Part shown: positions 1-7,985 of the stretch, in pieces
Layout: the number at the start of each line of letters is the position of its first letter
Position numbering within the stretch: the first letter of the stretch is position 1
NCBI GenBank assembly: GCA_046350455.1
Contig: JAXMAM010000015.1
Span: 1 to 64,000, forward strand
From: CAZXGD01 sp046350455
Lineage (GTDB): Bacteria > Planctomycetota > Phycisphaerae > Phycisphaerales > SM1A02
Reading direction: 5' to 3'
Length of the DNA: 64,000 nt
The notes under the pieces: generated by a model
What the model was told of the DNA's origin: nothing
Databases searched by the model: none
The model's input: only the letters and a program-made list of their open reading frames with translations
Made by a program: the position numbers and the translations under genes

Positions 1-804
1 GCCCTCCAGATGCAGATCATGAAGGAGCATCTGGCGCCGCTGTACTCCAAGTTTGTGAGCGTCCGCCAACGCACACCGCCGCGGCAGAGCGCCACCACCA
101 AGGCTGCGCCTGGCAGCGCGGCCGACAAGGGTGAGGTGACGCTGCAGGATCTCCTGGACTTCAAGCTGGATGGCAAGAGCAAGGGCTCGTATGCAGGGGG
201 GTTCGCCGGGTCCGCGCCTCCAGCGTCACCCGCAGGCGCGGCCGCTGGCCCAGCGCTGGAGGCCGGACCTGCCATGCCCAACGCAAACGGCGAAAGCGAT
301 CGCTTCACCAAGCGCTGGGGCGATCTGCTCTGGTCCAGCCTCGCGGAGGACTTTGGCGCAGATGGCGTGCCGTATCACCGCTTGCCAGAGTCAACCTGGG
401 GCATTCCCACGTGGTGTCCCATCTGCGTGGGCTGGGACGCCCGCACCGAGACAGCCTGGACCGCGCAGATCTCTGATGGCTACGGCTGGCCCTTCCACGC
501 CATGAAATCCACCGTGGTCGTGGCTGAGCTGGCCGAGGCTCCACCCTATTGGAAGGTGCAGACGCGCGGCAGCAGCCCGCTCTTTGAGACGGAAGCCTGG
601 CCGTGCACCTCCACGGGGCTCACCTTCTCACCGTGGCAGAAGGGCGCAGTGCCGCTCACGCCCATTCCGTTCGGCATGGCGGTGGACGTGATGTTCTGGG
701 GTGCGCTGTCGTACCTGCTGGTGGTCATGCAGTGGGGCGTGATGTGGGTGGTGAGACGGGTGCTTGGCCGGAGCGGGCCCGGAAGCGCTGCCGCTGCCCG
801 CTAG
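1..804 (+). CDS. Hypothetical protein with C-terminal membrane segment, probably 5'-partial
   Basis: The frame is open to the left edge of the window. An ATG lies at position 10, but the residues around it do not look like a protein start, so the true start is probably outside. The middle is a low-complexity Gly/Ala/Pro stretch. It is followed by a Trp- and Cys-containing segment (PTWCPICVGWDARTE) and one strongly hydrophobic stretch near the C-terminus (about residues 220-245 counting from position 10) followed by Arg residues. This suggests one membrane anchor with a short basic cytoplasmic tail. No family was recognised. The stop TAG at 802-804 is followed by a palindromic repeat. Confidence 0.6.
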   Translation, partial: ALQMQIMKEHLAPLYSKFVSVRQRTPPRQSATTKAAPGSAADKGEVTLQDLLDFKLDGKSKGSYAGGFAGSAPPASPAGAAAGPALEAGPAMPNANGESDRFTKRWGDLLWSSLAEDFGADGVPYHRLPESTWGIPTWCPICVGWDARTETAWTAQISDGYGWPFHAMKSTVVVAELAEAPPYWKVQTRGSSPLFETEAWPCTSTGLTFSPWQKGAVPLTPIPFGMAVDVMFWGALSYLLVVMQWGVMWVVRRVLGRSGPGSAAAAR

Positions 805-822
805 CCGCTGACTCGCCTGCTG

Positions 823-855
823 GAAAGTAGGGACACCCGTGCCAGGCACCAATTT
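823..855. repeat. Palindromic intergenic repeat, copy A
   Basis: The core GTGCCAGGCACC is nearly self-complementary and is flanked by AAAGTAGGGACACCC on the left and AATTT on the right. It matches the repeats at 1697-1730, 48155-48189 and 48525-48558. Read on the minus strand, the unit starts directly after the TAA stop (854-856) of the neighbouring gene. It resembles REP-type elements, but no RAYT transposase is present in the window. Confidence 0.75.
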
Positions 856-1624
856 AGAAGAGGACGCTGAGGCCGATGCCTACGTAGAAGCTGTCGGACT
901 GGTCGGTCAGGCCGAAGCCGATGCGCGCGTCGAGCTGCACGCGCGGATCTATCAAATACAGCACGCCAGTGTCCACGTAGCACGCGGCGCTTGAGCCCTT
1001 TGTGTTGGGGGTGAGCGCGTAGAACTCAGCAAACCCGCTCAGCGTGCCAGCGATGGGGAAGCTGAGGTACGCAGAGAACTGCCCTTGCAGGAAGCGCTCG
1101 CCGTTGGACGTTGGCCAGGCCGCGTTGACGTTGCCGCCCAGCGTCCAGCCCTTGAGCGCGTCGTTCAGGCAGAGGCTGAGGTCGTAGGACCAGAGGATCT
1201 GCGCAGTGGGTTCTGCAATCTCGCTGCTCACGCTGTCAGATCCGGAACCAGTGCTGCACTGGCCCAGCACTGCCACGCGCGGCAGCCACACATCCTGGTC
1301 CCACAGCTTGAGCTTCATGCCAAGCGCAAAGTCGTTCCAACCCTCGGTGTCCTCAGCGCGCCCGCTGGGGCCTGGGTCTGTGTGGATCCACGCGTAACCA
1401 GATGTGCTGACGCGGAGCTCCAGGCGGTCCTCCAGCACGCCCAGCCGCACCAGCAGCTCTGGCAGCGTGTTGCGCTGCTGGTTGACTTCGTCCCGGTTGC
1501 GGACGGTGTACAGGTAGCCCATCTCAAAGTTGAGGTGCCCCTGCGGCTGGATGCCGGTTCCGTTGCTGAAACTGGGGCGGTCGGTGGAGATCACAAGCGC
1601 GGGTGGTTCGTCAACTGGAAACAT
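854..1624 (-). CDS. Outer-membrane transporter-like beta-barrel protein lacking a signal peptide
   Basis: 256 residues. The N-terminus contains ISTDRPSFSNGTGIQPQG followed by aromatic-alternating strands, and the chain ends in ...IGLSVLF. This is the pattern of the Phenol_MetA_deg/transporter-like outer-membrane family, where the TDRPDF-like motif normally comes just after the signal peptide. Here the only start, ATG at 1622-1624, gives no signal peptide, and an in-frame TAG lies four codons upstream. The gene may therefore be 5'-truncated or frame-disrupted, or the export signal lies elsewhere. It is bounded by palindromic repeats on both sides. The family call is moderately secure; function and expression are unknown. 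Confidence 0.6.
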   Translation of the reverse strand: MFPVDEPPALVISTDRPSFSNGTGIQPQGHLNFEMGYLYTVRNRDEVNQQRNTLPELLVRLGVLEDRLELRVSTSGYAWIHTDPGPSGRAEDTEGWNDFALGMKLKLWDQDVWLPRVAVLGQCSTGSGSDSVSSEIAEPTAQILWSYDLSLCLNDALKGWTLGGNVNAAWPTSNGERFLQGQFSAYLSFPIAGTLSGFAEFYALTPNTKGSSAACYVDTGVLYLIDPRVQLDARIGFGLTDQSDSFYVGIGLSVLF

Positions 1625-1696
1625 GATGCTGAAGTTCTACGCAACCCCTTCCCGCACGCGCATACGGGCCGCATCAAGACTGCCCACCCCCGCATG

Positions 1697-1730
1697 AAAA
1701 TGGTGCCAGGCACTCCTGTCCCTCTTTTCC
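1697..1730. repeat. Palindromic intergenic repeat, copy B (diverged)
   Basis: Contains AAAATGGTGCCAGGCAC followed by TCCTGTCCCTCTTTT. It is in inverted orientation relative to copy A at 823-855 and shares the GGTGCC[A/T]GGCAC core and a GTCCCT element. It lies about 70 bp upstream of the start of the minus-strand barrel gene. It is more diverged than copies A, C and D. Confidence 0.6.
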
Positions 1731-1779
1731 CGATTCTGCGTCCCGCAGGGCCTGGGAGCGGGCAATACCACGGCACACC

Positions 1780-3615
1780 ATGCAGACCAAGCCCCTTGCC
1801 CGTCCATGCCCGCGCGCAAGCGCCCACGCAGTCGCATTCGCACACGCACTCGCACTGGCACGCGCACCCGCCCTCGCACTCGCACGCACCCTCGCACGCG
1901 CCCTTGCCCGCTCACGCGCACGCTTCTCCCGCACGCCACGCGCCTCCAGCCTGCGGGCGGGACCTCTCTCCGTGGTCGTGCTGGCCACCGTCTGCGCGCC
2001 CGCAGCGCAGGGGCAGGCGCCAGCGCCAGGTGGCCCGCCCATGGTGCGGCCCGGCGGCCCTGGCCCCATGATGCAGGAGCGCAAGATCCTGGATCAGTTC
2101 GACGCAGACCACAACGGTCGGCTGGAAGGCAAGGAGCTGGAGGCAGCGCGCGAGGAGCTCAAGAAGAACCCTGCACCCCAGGGTCTAGGCCCAGGGTTCG
2201 GTCCTGGCAATGGCAGGCGCCCGCCGTTTGGTCCGCCGCCCGGCATGGGTGGTGAGCGCGTGGCCACCAAGCCTGGCCCGAAGGTCACCCCTGCAGAGGT
2301 GAAGTCCTATCCCGACGCTCCGCTGTACGCACCCGATGTGGTTCGCACCATCTTTCTCACCTTCGACAACCCAGCGTGGGAGGAAGACCTGGAGCTCTTC
2401 CACGGCACAGACGTGGACCTGCCCGCCATCATGGTGGTGGACGGAAAGGAATACAAGGGCGTGGGCGTGCACTTCCGCGGCAGTTCCAGCTACATGATGG
2501 TCCCGCGCGGCACCAAGCGATCGCTGAATGTCAGCGTGGATCACACAGACTCCAAGGCTCGTCTCTATGGCTACACCACGCTCAACCTGCTGAACGCCAA
2601 TGGCGACTCCAGCATGATGTCGTCCACCCTCTACTCAGACCTGGCAGCACCGCACATTCCGGTCCCCAAGGCAAACTTCGTGCAGGTGGTGATCAATGGC
2701 GAGCTCTGGGGCGTGTACGCCAACCTGCAGCAGTTCAACAAGAGCTTCACGCGTGAGCATTGGCCGCAGTTCAAGGGCGACGGCGCACGGTGGAAGGTCA
2801 AGGGCTCGCCTGGCGCACGGTTTGGCCTGGAGTACACGGGTGATGACGTAGCTGCGTATCGCCAGCGCTACGAGCTGAAGACCAAGGACACTCCGCAGGA
2901 CTGGCAGGACCTGATCGCCCTGTGCAAGGTGCTGAACCAGACGCCGGCAGACCAGCTTGAGGAAGCGTTGAAGCCCAGGCTGGACATAGACGGCGTGCTG
3001 TGGTTCCTGGCCTTGGACGTGGCCTCTGCCAATGAGGACGGATACTGGGTGCGCAGCAGCGACTACTCGCTGTACAAGGACCCGGAGGGCGTGTTCCATG
3101 TCATTCCGCATGACATGAACGAGGCGTTCAAGAGCGCCATGATGGGCCCACCGGGGCCACCCGGAATGCGCGGCCCGCGCGGCCGTCCGGGTGAGCCGGG
3201 CGCCCCTGGCCAGCCGCCACGCATGGCCGGCAACGCGGAGTCCATGATCACGCTGGATCCGCTCGTGGGGCTGGACGACGCAGCCAAGCCGCTCCGCAGC
3301 AAGCTGCTGGCAGTGCCCGCGCTGCGCCAGCGCTACCTCTCCTACGTGAAGCAGCTGGCCACCGCCATGCAGTGGGAGCGCATGGGCCCCACGGTGCAGC
3401 GCTTGCGCACCCTGCTGAAGCCCTTGGTTGAAGCAGACACGCGCAAGGCCTTCTCCGACGAGTCCTTCGATCGCGAGACCTCGTCGGGCGCAGATGGCCA
3501 GCTGCGTCTGTTCTTTGAGAAGCGTTCTGCCTACCTGCTGGGCTATTCGCCGCGGGCGTCGGCACCAGCCGCCGCGCCAGCCTCCACTCCAGCACCCCCG
3601 GCAGCCAAGCCGTAG
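1780..3615 (+). CDS. Secreted CotH-kinase family protein with EF-hand
   Basis: 611 residues from the ATG. A hydrophobic export segment (SVVVLATVCAPAAQGQA) ends near residue 77, unusually far in, after a repetitive Ala/Arg stretch. Translation may really start later (in-frame GTG at 1972 or a non-standard codon). Residues 108-119 form a canonical EF-hand loop (DADHNGRLEGKE). From about residue 190 the CotH family is clear: VGVHFRGSSS, a KRSLNVSVD segment, LNLLNANGDSSMM, INGELWGVYANLQQFN and HDMNEAF as the metal-binding region. CotH proteins are atypical kinases that phosphorylate secreted proteins. A collagen-like GPP-rich insert lies near residues 450-475. The Ala/Pro tail overlaps the convergent metallopeptidase gene by 73 bp. 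Confidence 0.8.
   Translation: MQTKPLARPCPRASAHAVAFAHALALARAPALALARTLARALARSRARFSRTPRASSLRAGPLSVVVLATVCAPAAQGQAPAPGGPPMVRPGGPGPMMQERKILDQFDADHNGRLEGKELEAAREELKKNPAPQGLGPGFGPGNGRRPPFGPPPGMGGERVATKPGPKVTPAEVKSYPDAPLYAPDVVRTIFLTFDNPAWEEDLELFHGTDVDLPAIMVVDGKEYKGVGVHFRGSSSYMMVPRGTKRSLNVSVDHTDSKARLYGYTTLNLLNANGDSSMMSSTLYSDLAAPHIPVPKANFVQVVINGELWGVYANLQQFNKSFTREHWPQFKGDGARWKVKGSPGARFGLEYTGDDVAAYRQRYELKTKDTPQDWQDLIALCKVLNQTPADQLEEALKPRLDIDGVLWFLALDVASANEDGYWVRSSDYSLYKDPEGVFHVIPHDMNEAFKSAMMGPPGPPGMRGPRGRPGEPGAPGQPPRMAGNAESMITLDPLVGLDDAAKPLRSKLLAVPALRQRYLSYVKQLATAMQWERMGPTVQRLRTLLKPLVEADTRKAFSDESFDRETSSGADGQLRLFFEKRSAYLLGYSPRASAPAAAPASTPAPPAAKP
1827..1921. repeat. Degenerate hexamer tandem repeat (CGCACN-type)
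   Basis: A run of loosely repeated CGCACT/CGCACG/CGCACC units with period about 6. It is open in all three forward frames and would encode Ala-His-Ala-Leu, Arg-Thr or His-Ser-His repeats depending on frame. It sits in the extreme 5' part of the CotH reading frame, before its hydrophobic export segment, which makes the true start of that gene uncertain. Confidence 0.6.
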
Positions 3616-5042
3616 GCCGGATCGTTCTCCACTGGCTCAGCCTGCAGTTCGAGCACAGCCAGCCCGTTGGACGCGGTCTTCATCTCCGCCAGCAGCATGA
3701 AGGGCACCTCTGCGCGGCCAGCAAAGCGGTGCAGTTCCTTGCCACTGCTGTCGCGCAGCACGATGTCGTCCCCGCTGACGGCAAGCGTGAGCCACTGGCC
3801 ACTCGGCACCACGCCGCCAGGCCCCAGCGTGGCATCCAGCGACCGGACCAGCGCCCTGGTGCTGGAGGGGCGGCTGCTTCCAAGCAGGAGGCCGCTCTGG
3901 TCCAGCGTGGACCACGGCAGTTCGCCAGAAGCGCGGCGGATGCGCAGCGCGGTGCAGCGAGGGAAGGCAGGCCCGCCCAGCGCCTGCATGCTTGCCTTGG
4001 CCTTGCCCTTGGGCGCGCCGCCAGCGCTCAGATGCACCAGCACCAGGTTGCCGCCACCCAGCATGACGGCGGTGCCGTCTGGCCTGTAGCCCATCGCCTG
4101 CATGCTGAATGGGGCCAAGGAGTGAGCTTGGCTCCGCGCGCGCGTGGCAGAGAAGGCCGCAAAGTCAGCGTCTGCCGCAGCCCGGGCATCCGGCGCGCCG
4201 CCGCGCAGCGACCGTGCAAGCATCACCGCGGCCGACGAAGGAGACCCGCTGATCACCACCTGCTGCACAAAGCGCCGGAACTCATCCTTGGGCAGCACGC
4301 TGGCTGCAAACTCAAACACCAGCCAGCCAGTGACATACGCCTCCTGGCCAGTGCAGGACGCAGCCTGCTGCACCGTGGGCATGCGGCCGTTGGCCAGCGC
4401 CACCACGCGCGGTGCGAACACCATGGCGTCGTGCGGGCCGCACAGCGGTGGGCACGAAGCAGATTGGTTCGGCCCCTCGCTCTCCAGCATCTCCATCGCG
4501 CGCGCAGCGATGAAATTGGCGAAGCCCTCGTCCATGGCGCCCTGTGCAGACTGGCCCAGCCACGCGTGCACCACCTCGTGGGCCACCTGGAACTGCCGCA
4601 GCCGGAGCTGGAGCGCGGCTCCCTCCGCGGTCTCAGTGAGGTCTGGCGTGGCGGCGTAGATGTCGCTGCTGCCCCGGCGGACGCGGGTGGCGGCGCCGGT
4701 GTTGTCTCCCTGCCGCATGTCCCGCAGGTAGCTGGACTGGTGTTCTGGTGTGAGCGTCCACAGGCACACCCGCGTGGCGGGGGGTTCTCCGTACCACGTC
4801 TGCAAGGCCTTCTCCGAGGCGCGAACAGCATCTGCCAGCGCGCGTTCATCAGAGGAGATGGGCGTGTCGCTCCGCATCACCACGGTGAGCTGCGTGGTCT
4901 CCACGGCAGCCACGTGTGGAGCCGCTGGCTGCGCCGTGGAACATCCGCAGGGCGCCGCCACCGCGTACAGCAGCGCCGCCGCAGCGCCTGCGAACCGCCG
5001 TGCCGCCGCCACCAGTGCATGTGCAGATCCGTGCCCGACCAT
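3543..5042 (-). CDS. Secreted HExxH metallopeptidase-like protein
   Basis: 499 residues. The N-terminus is hydrophobic with a Cys-rich end (AAPCGCST), so it may be a lipoprotein. The key motif is H155-E-V-V-H159 followed by E172 in MDEGFANF, the HExxH...E arrangement of gluzincin zinc peptidases (peptidase_MA-like). The C-terminal half (about residues 300-480) looks like a beta-rich concanavalin-type module, with a Gly/Ala-rich tail. It probably acts outside the cytoplasm. The 3' end overlaps the convergent CotH gene. ATG at 5040-5042 is the only good start before the export segment. The substrate is unknown. Confidence 0.65.
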   Translation of the reverse strand: MVGHGSAHALVAAARRFAGAAAALLYAVAAPCGCSTAQPAAPHVAAVETTQLTVVMRSDTPISSDERALADAVRASEKALQTWYGEPPATRVCLWTLTPEHQSSYLRDMRQGDNTGAATRVRRGSSDIYAATPDLTETAEGAALQLRLRQFQVAHEVVHAWLGQSAQGAMDEGFANFIAARAMEMLESEGPNQSASCPPLCGPHDAMVFAPRVVALANGRMPTVQQAASCTGQEAYVTGWLVFEFAASVLPKDEFRRFVQQVVISGSPSSAAVMLARSLRGGAPDARAAADADFAAFSATRARSQAHSLAPFSMQAMGYRPDGTAVMLGGGNLVLVHLSAGGAPKGKAKASMQALGGPAFPRCTALRIRRASGELPWSTLDQSGLLLGSSRPSSTRALVRSLDATLGPGGVVPSGQWLTLAVSGDDIVLRDSSGKELHRFAGRAEVPFMLLAEMKTASNGLAVLELQAEPVENDPAYGLAAGGAGVEAGAAAGADARGE

Positions 5043-5077
5043 GCCTCCACGATAGCCACCGCGCTACGCTCCACGCC

Positions 5078-5644
5078 ATGCGCGTCACCATCAGCGAACA
5101 GCAACTGAGATCCGTCTTCGACAGCGTGAAGAGTTCACCCGCCTTTGCAGAGAGCGCTGCACTGGTGGCGGCTGGCGGCCGCCCGGTGGAGATGCTGCAG
5201 GCCATGGCGCTGAGCCCGGAGGTTCTGAAGGCCTTCGCTGCCACTGGATCTGCCATCTATCCGGGCGGGGCGGTGGAGCGCCGTGTCAAGGAAGTGATCA
5301 TTCTGGAGTCGTCACGGCGGAATGCGTGCCAGTTCTGCACAGAGAGCCACGTCTCCATCGTGAAGTCCATGGGCGTGAAGGAGCCGCTGGAGCTGCTGGA
5401 CACGCCCGCTGCCATGACAGAGCGCGAGCGCCTGGCTGTGGAGTACACCCGCGCCGCGCAGCGGGACAGCAACCGCATTCCAGACGAGCTCTTCGCGCGG
5501 CTGCGCAGCGTCTACACCGATGCAGAGATCGTGGAGATCACCGCCATGATCGGCCTGATCGCCATGCTCAACATGTTCAACAACTGCCTGCAGGTGACCT
5601 ACCGCGGCGAGTACGAGACAGCAGCCGGCACGCCCAAGGCGTAG
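5078..5644 (+). CDS. Carboxymuconolactone decarboxylase / AhpD-like protein
   Basis: 188 residues from ATG 5078. The helical core carries VKEVIILESSRRNACQFCTESH, the E...CxxCxxxH arrangement of AhpD-like members of the CMD family, which act as thiol reductases or peroxidases. ATG 5078 was chosen over an upstream in-frame start at 4916 because the extra residues are Pro/Arg-rich and overlap the divergent metallopeptidase gene. A possible -10 (TACGCT, 5065-5070) lies only 7 nt before the ATG. The stop is 1 bp from the stop of the convergent hydrolase gene. The physiological substrate cannot be read from the sequence. Confidence 0.8.
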   Translation: MRVTISEQQLRSVFDSVKSSPAFAESAALVAAGGRPVEMLQAMALSPEVLKAFAATGSAIYPGGAVERRVKEVIILESSRRNACQFCTESHVSIVKSMGVKEPLELLDTPAAMTERERLAVEYTRAAQRDSNRIPDELFARLRSVYTDAEIVEITAMIGLIAMLNMFNNCLQVTYRGEYETAAGTPKA

Positions 5645-5645
5645 T

Positions 5646-6878
5646 TCAGCGGCCAGGCGGTGCAGGGGGCGGCGCGCCATTGCTGCCAGATGGCTTGGCT
5701 GCGCCCGCAGCGCCTGCCTCCGCGCGCTGCTTCATCAGCGCCACGCATGCTGCGTCGCACGCTGCCTGTGCCTTGTCGCCGCCGATGTTGGTGGCGGCCA
5801 GCATGGCAAAGCCCTTCTCCGGGCTCACCCACGCCACGCAGTACCACAGGGTGTTTGAGCCAGCGTGGGTGAGCACCGTGCCACCCCATGGGCGCGTGGT
5901 CACCAGCCAGCCCATGCCCTCGTTGGGCGCCGTGGGGGAAGGCGCGTGCAGCTTGGCCAGCTGCGCAGCGGCGCCCTCCAGCTCCTTGGGAGGCGTGGCG
6001 CCCATGTGGAATGCAATGAACCGCGCCCAGTCGCCCAGCGTCATGTGCAGCGTGCCAGCAGGCGCGATGGCCGATGGATTGTCGGTGTCGTTGAGCGCGC
6101 CGTCCTGCTGGTGGCCGCGCAGCGCGTTGGCGTCCACCTTGCTGGGTGGCCCAAAGCCCGCGTGTGTGATGCCCAGTGGCTTGAGCACACGGCGTTCCAG
6201 CAGCGCCTCATAGGTGTCCTTGCCCGCCACCTCCAGCATGCGTCCGGCGATGGCGTAGCCCTGGTTGGAATAGGTGAACGTGCCCGGCGCCTGCGCTGGC
6301 GCCTTGGCCAGCAGCGCGTCCACGAATGCTGCGCGGCACGCCGCGACATTGTCCTGGCACGCGGCAGCGGCCACCCAGGCGTCGCTCGGTGGCGAGGCCG
6401 GCGCACCGGCCCGGTGGCGCAGCAGCTGCTCCAGCGTCACGCCCTTCCACGCCTCGTTCATGTCTGGGACCGACGCGCCAAGCACTTGCCCCACGGTGCT
6501 GTCCCACGTGAGCGCGCCATCCGCCACCAGCGCGGCAGCCAGGGTGGCGGTGAACGCCTTGGTGCAGCTGCCCAGGTGGATGCGATCGTCCAGCGTGGCG
6601 GCTTCGGTCCCTGTGCCATGCGTGCCGGCCACGGCTGCAGCCTGGAGCCCGTTGCGGTCCACCGATCCCATGAGCAGCGCTGGCAATCCATACTGCTTCT
6701 GAATGGACTGCGCGGCGGCCGTGAGTGCCGGGGTCGCTGGCGTGTTCGCCGCCCGGCTCGCCGCCTGGTCCGTTGGTGCGGCCGCGGCGCTGGAGGCCGC
6801 TGCCTGCGCGCTCACCAGTGCGCACGCTGCCACGGCTGCTGCCCACCACACCCTGGTCACGCTTGGAATGCATTGCAT
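5646..6878 (-). CDS. Secreted serine hydrolase, beta-lactamase family (class C / esterase type)
   Basis: 410 residues from the ATG at 6876-6878, which begins a signal peptide (VWWAAAVAACALVSAQAAA). Catalytic motifs are visible: S104-C-T-K107 (SxxK), YSNQGY (YxN) and HAGSN (HxG-type) near the C-terminus. This is the PF00144 fold of class C beta-lactamases, DD-peptidases and esterases. Most environmental members are esterases or peptidases rather than resistance enzymes, so antibiotic hydrolysis should not be assumed. The tail is Ala/Pro-rich. It is transcribed divergently from the DinB gene at 6928. Confidence 0.85.
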   Translation of the reverse strand: MQCIPSVTRVWWAAAVAACALVSAQAAASSAAAAPTDQAASRAANTPATPALTAAAQSIQKQYGLPALLMGSVDRNGLQAAAVAGTHGTGTEAATLDDRIHLGSCTKAFTATLAAALVADGALTWDSTVGQVLGASVPDMNEAWKGVTLEQLLRHRAGAPASPPSDAWVAAAACQDNVAACRAAFVDALLAKAPAQAPGTFTYSNQGYAIAGRMLEVAGKDTYEALLERRVLKPLGITHAGFGPPSKVDANALRGHQQDGALNDTDNPSAIAPAGTLHMTLGDWARFIAFHMGATPPKELEGAAAQLAKLHAPSPTAPNEGMGWLVTTRPWGGTVLTHAGSNTLWYCVAWVSPEKGFAMLAATNIGGDKAQAACDAACVALMKQRAEAGAAGAAKPSGSNGAPPPAPPGR

Positions 6879-6927
6879 GTCCGCATGGTAGTGCTGTGTA
6901 CGCACCCGCAGGGTATGGTGCTGCGGC

Positions 6928-7428
6928 ATGGACCTCGCTACCTATAAGCGCATGGTGCAGAGCCAGTTTGAGGCGTCGCTTGCCATGCTGGAGGAGTGCA
7001 TCCGCGCCTGCCCCGCCAGCAAGTGGAAGGGCACCATTGGCAAGTACGCGTTCTGGCATGTGGCCTACCACACGCTCTATTGCACCGATCTCTACACCGC
7101 CCGCACAGAAGCAGAGTGGACGGTGCACAGGACGTACCACCCGGGCGGCAAGGCAGACGTGGAGAAGGAGTACCCCACGCAGGTGATGAGCCAGGAGACG
7201 CTGCTGGCCTACTGCGCCTATGTGCGACGCAAGGTGCGCGCCTCGCTCAAGCGCGAGACCACGCGGAGCCTGCTCGGCCCAGCTGGCTTCAGCTGGCTGA
7301 ACTTCACGCGCGCTGAGCTGCCCATCTACAACATGCGCCACGTGCAGCACCACACAGGGCAGCTGTCTGCATTCCTGCGCCGCGCCAAGGTGCGCACGCG
7401 CTGGGCCAAGGGCGGGAGACGCATGTGA
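6928..7428 (+). CDS. DinB-family four-helix protein
   Basis: 166 residues. It has the DinB_2 pattern: an early FWHVAYHTLYCTDLY segment with His ligands and a late MRHVQHHTGQLSAFLR helix with the third His cluster. DinB/YfiT proteins are metal-binding four-helix bundles, often thiol-dependent S-transferases. It is the first gene of a likely three-gene unit with the acetyltransferase and the GH127 fusion. The stop TGA (7426-7428) overlaps the GTG start of the next gene. No clear ribosome-binding site is seen before the ATG. A TATGGT hexamer at 6914-6919 suggests a very short leader. Confidence 0.85.
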   Translation: MDLATYKRMVQSQFEASLAMLEECIRACPASKWKGTIGKYAFWHVAYHTLYCTDLYTARTEAEWTVHRTYHPGGKADVEKEYPTQVMSQETLLAYCAYVRRKVRASLKRETTRSLLGPAGFSWLNFTRAELPIYNMRHVQHHTGQLSAFLRRAKVRTRWAKGGRRM

Positions 7429-7976
7429 CGCTGCACCCGGGCACGCTCCCGTTTCTCTCCACGCAGCGGCTTCACCTGCACTGCATGGACGATGCCACGC
7501 TCCGCGCCTCGCTCCTGCAGCCTGACGCCTTCGCAGCGCACATCCGCAGCGCGGTGCCGCAGGACTGGCCGCCGCGCTACTGGGACGCCGCGGCAGTGGA
7601 GTGGGTGCTAGCGCGCACCGCGTCCGCACCGCGAGACGCGTTTGTGCGTCCGTGGCTGGTGATGCTGGCCTCCACAGGTGCTGCGGTGGGAACGGCCGGC
7701 TTCAAGGGCCCGCCAGACGACGCTGGCATGGTGGAGGTGGGCTATGGCGTGGTGCAGTCGCACTGGCGGCGCGGCCTGGCCACAGAGGCTGTGGGCGCGC
7801 TCCTGACCTGGGCGTGGAACGACCAGCGGGTCCAGGTGGTGCAGGCGCACACCCTGGCGCAGGACCCTGCTTCGGGTGGCGTGCTGCGCAAGCATGGCTT
7901 TGCCCACACCGCCACCGTGCAGGATCCGGACGATGGCGCCGTGGACCGGTTCCAGCTCCACCGCATGCAGAAGTAG
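7425..7976 (+). CDS. GNAT acetyltransferase, RimJ/RimL type
   Basis: 183 residues from a GTG at 7425 that overlaps the previous stop (translational coupling). The fold is recognisable from LHPGTLPFLSTQRLHLHCM at the start, then VGTAGFKGPPDDAGMVEVGYGV, the acetyl-CoA loop region WRRGLATEAVGALL, and a C-terminal SGGVLRKHGFAHT. These are the landmarks of Acetyltransf_3 (RimJ/L) N-acetyltransferases. The substrate is unknown. The gene ends 9 bp before the secreted C1/GH127 fusion. Confidence 0.85.
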   Translation: MTLHPGTLPFLSTQRLHLHCMDDATLRASLLQPDAFAAHIRSAVPQDWPPRYWDAAAVEWVLARTASAPRDAFVRPWLVMLASTGAAVGTAGFKGPPDDAGMVEVGYGVVQSHWRRGLATEAVGALLTWAWNDQRVQVVQAHTLAQDPASGGVLRKHGFAHTATVQDPDDGAVDRFQLHRMQK

Positions 7977-7985
7977 CCTTGGCGC

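Noticed and set aside
1827..1921. CRISPR-like array
   Set aside because: The repeat unit is about 6 bp with no unique spacers; a simple degenerate hexamer tract.
5646..6878. Annotation as an antibiotic-resistance beta-lactamase
   Set aside because: Only the general PF00144 motifs are visible; most such environmental proteins are esterases or peptidases, so resistance cannot be claimed.
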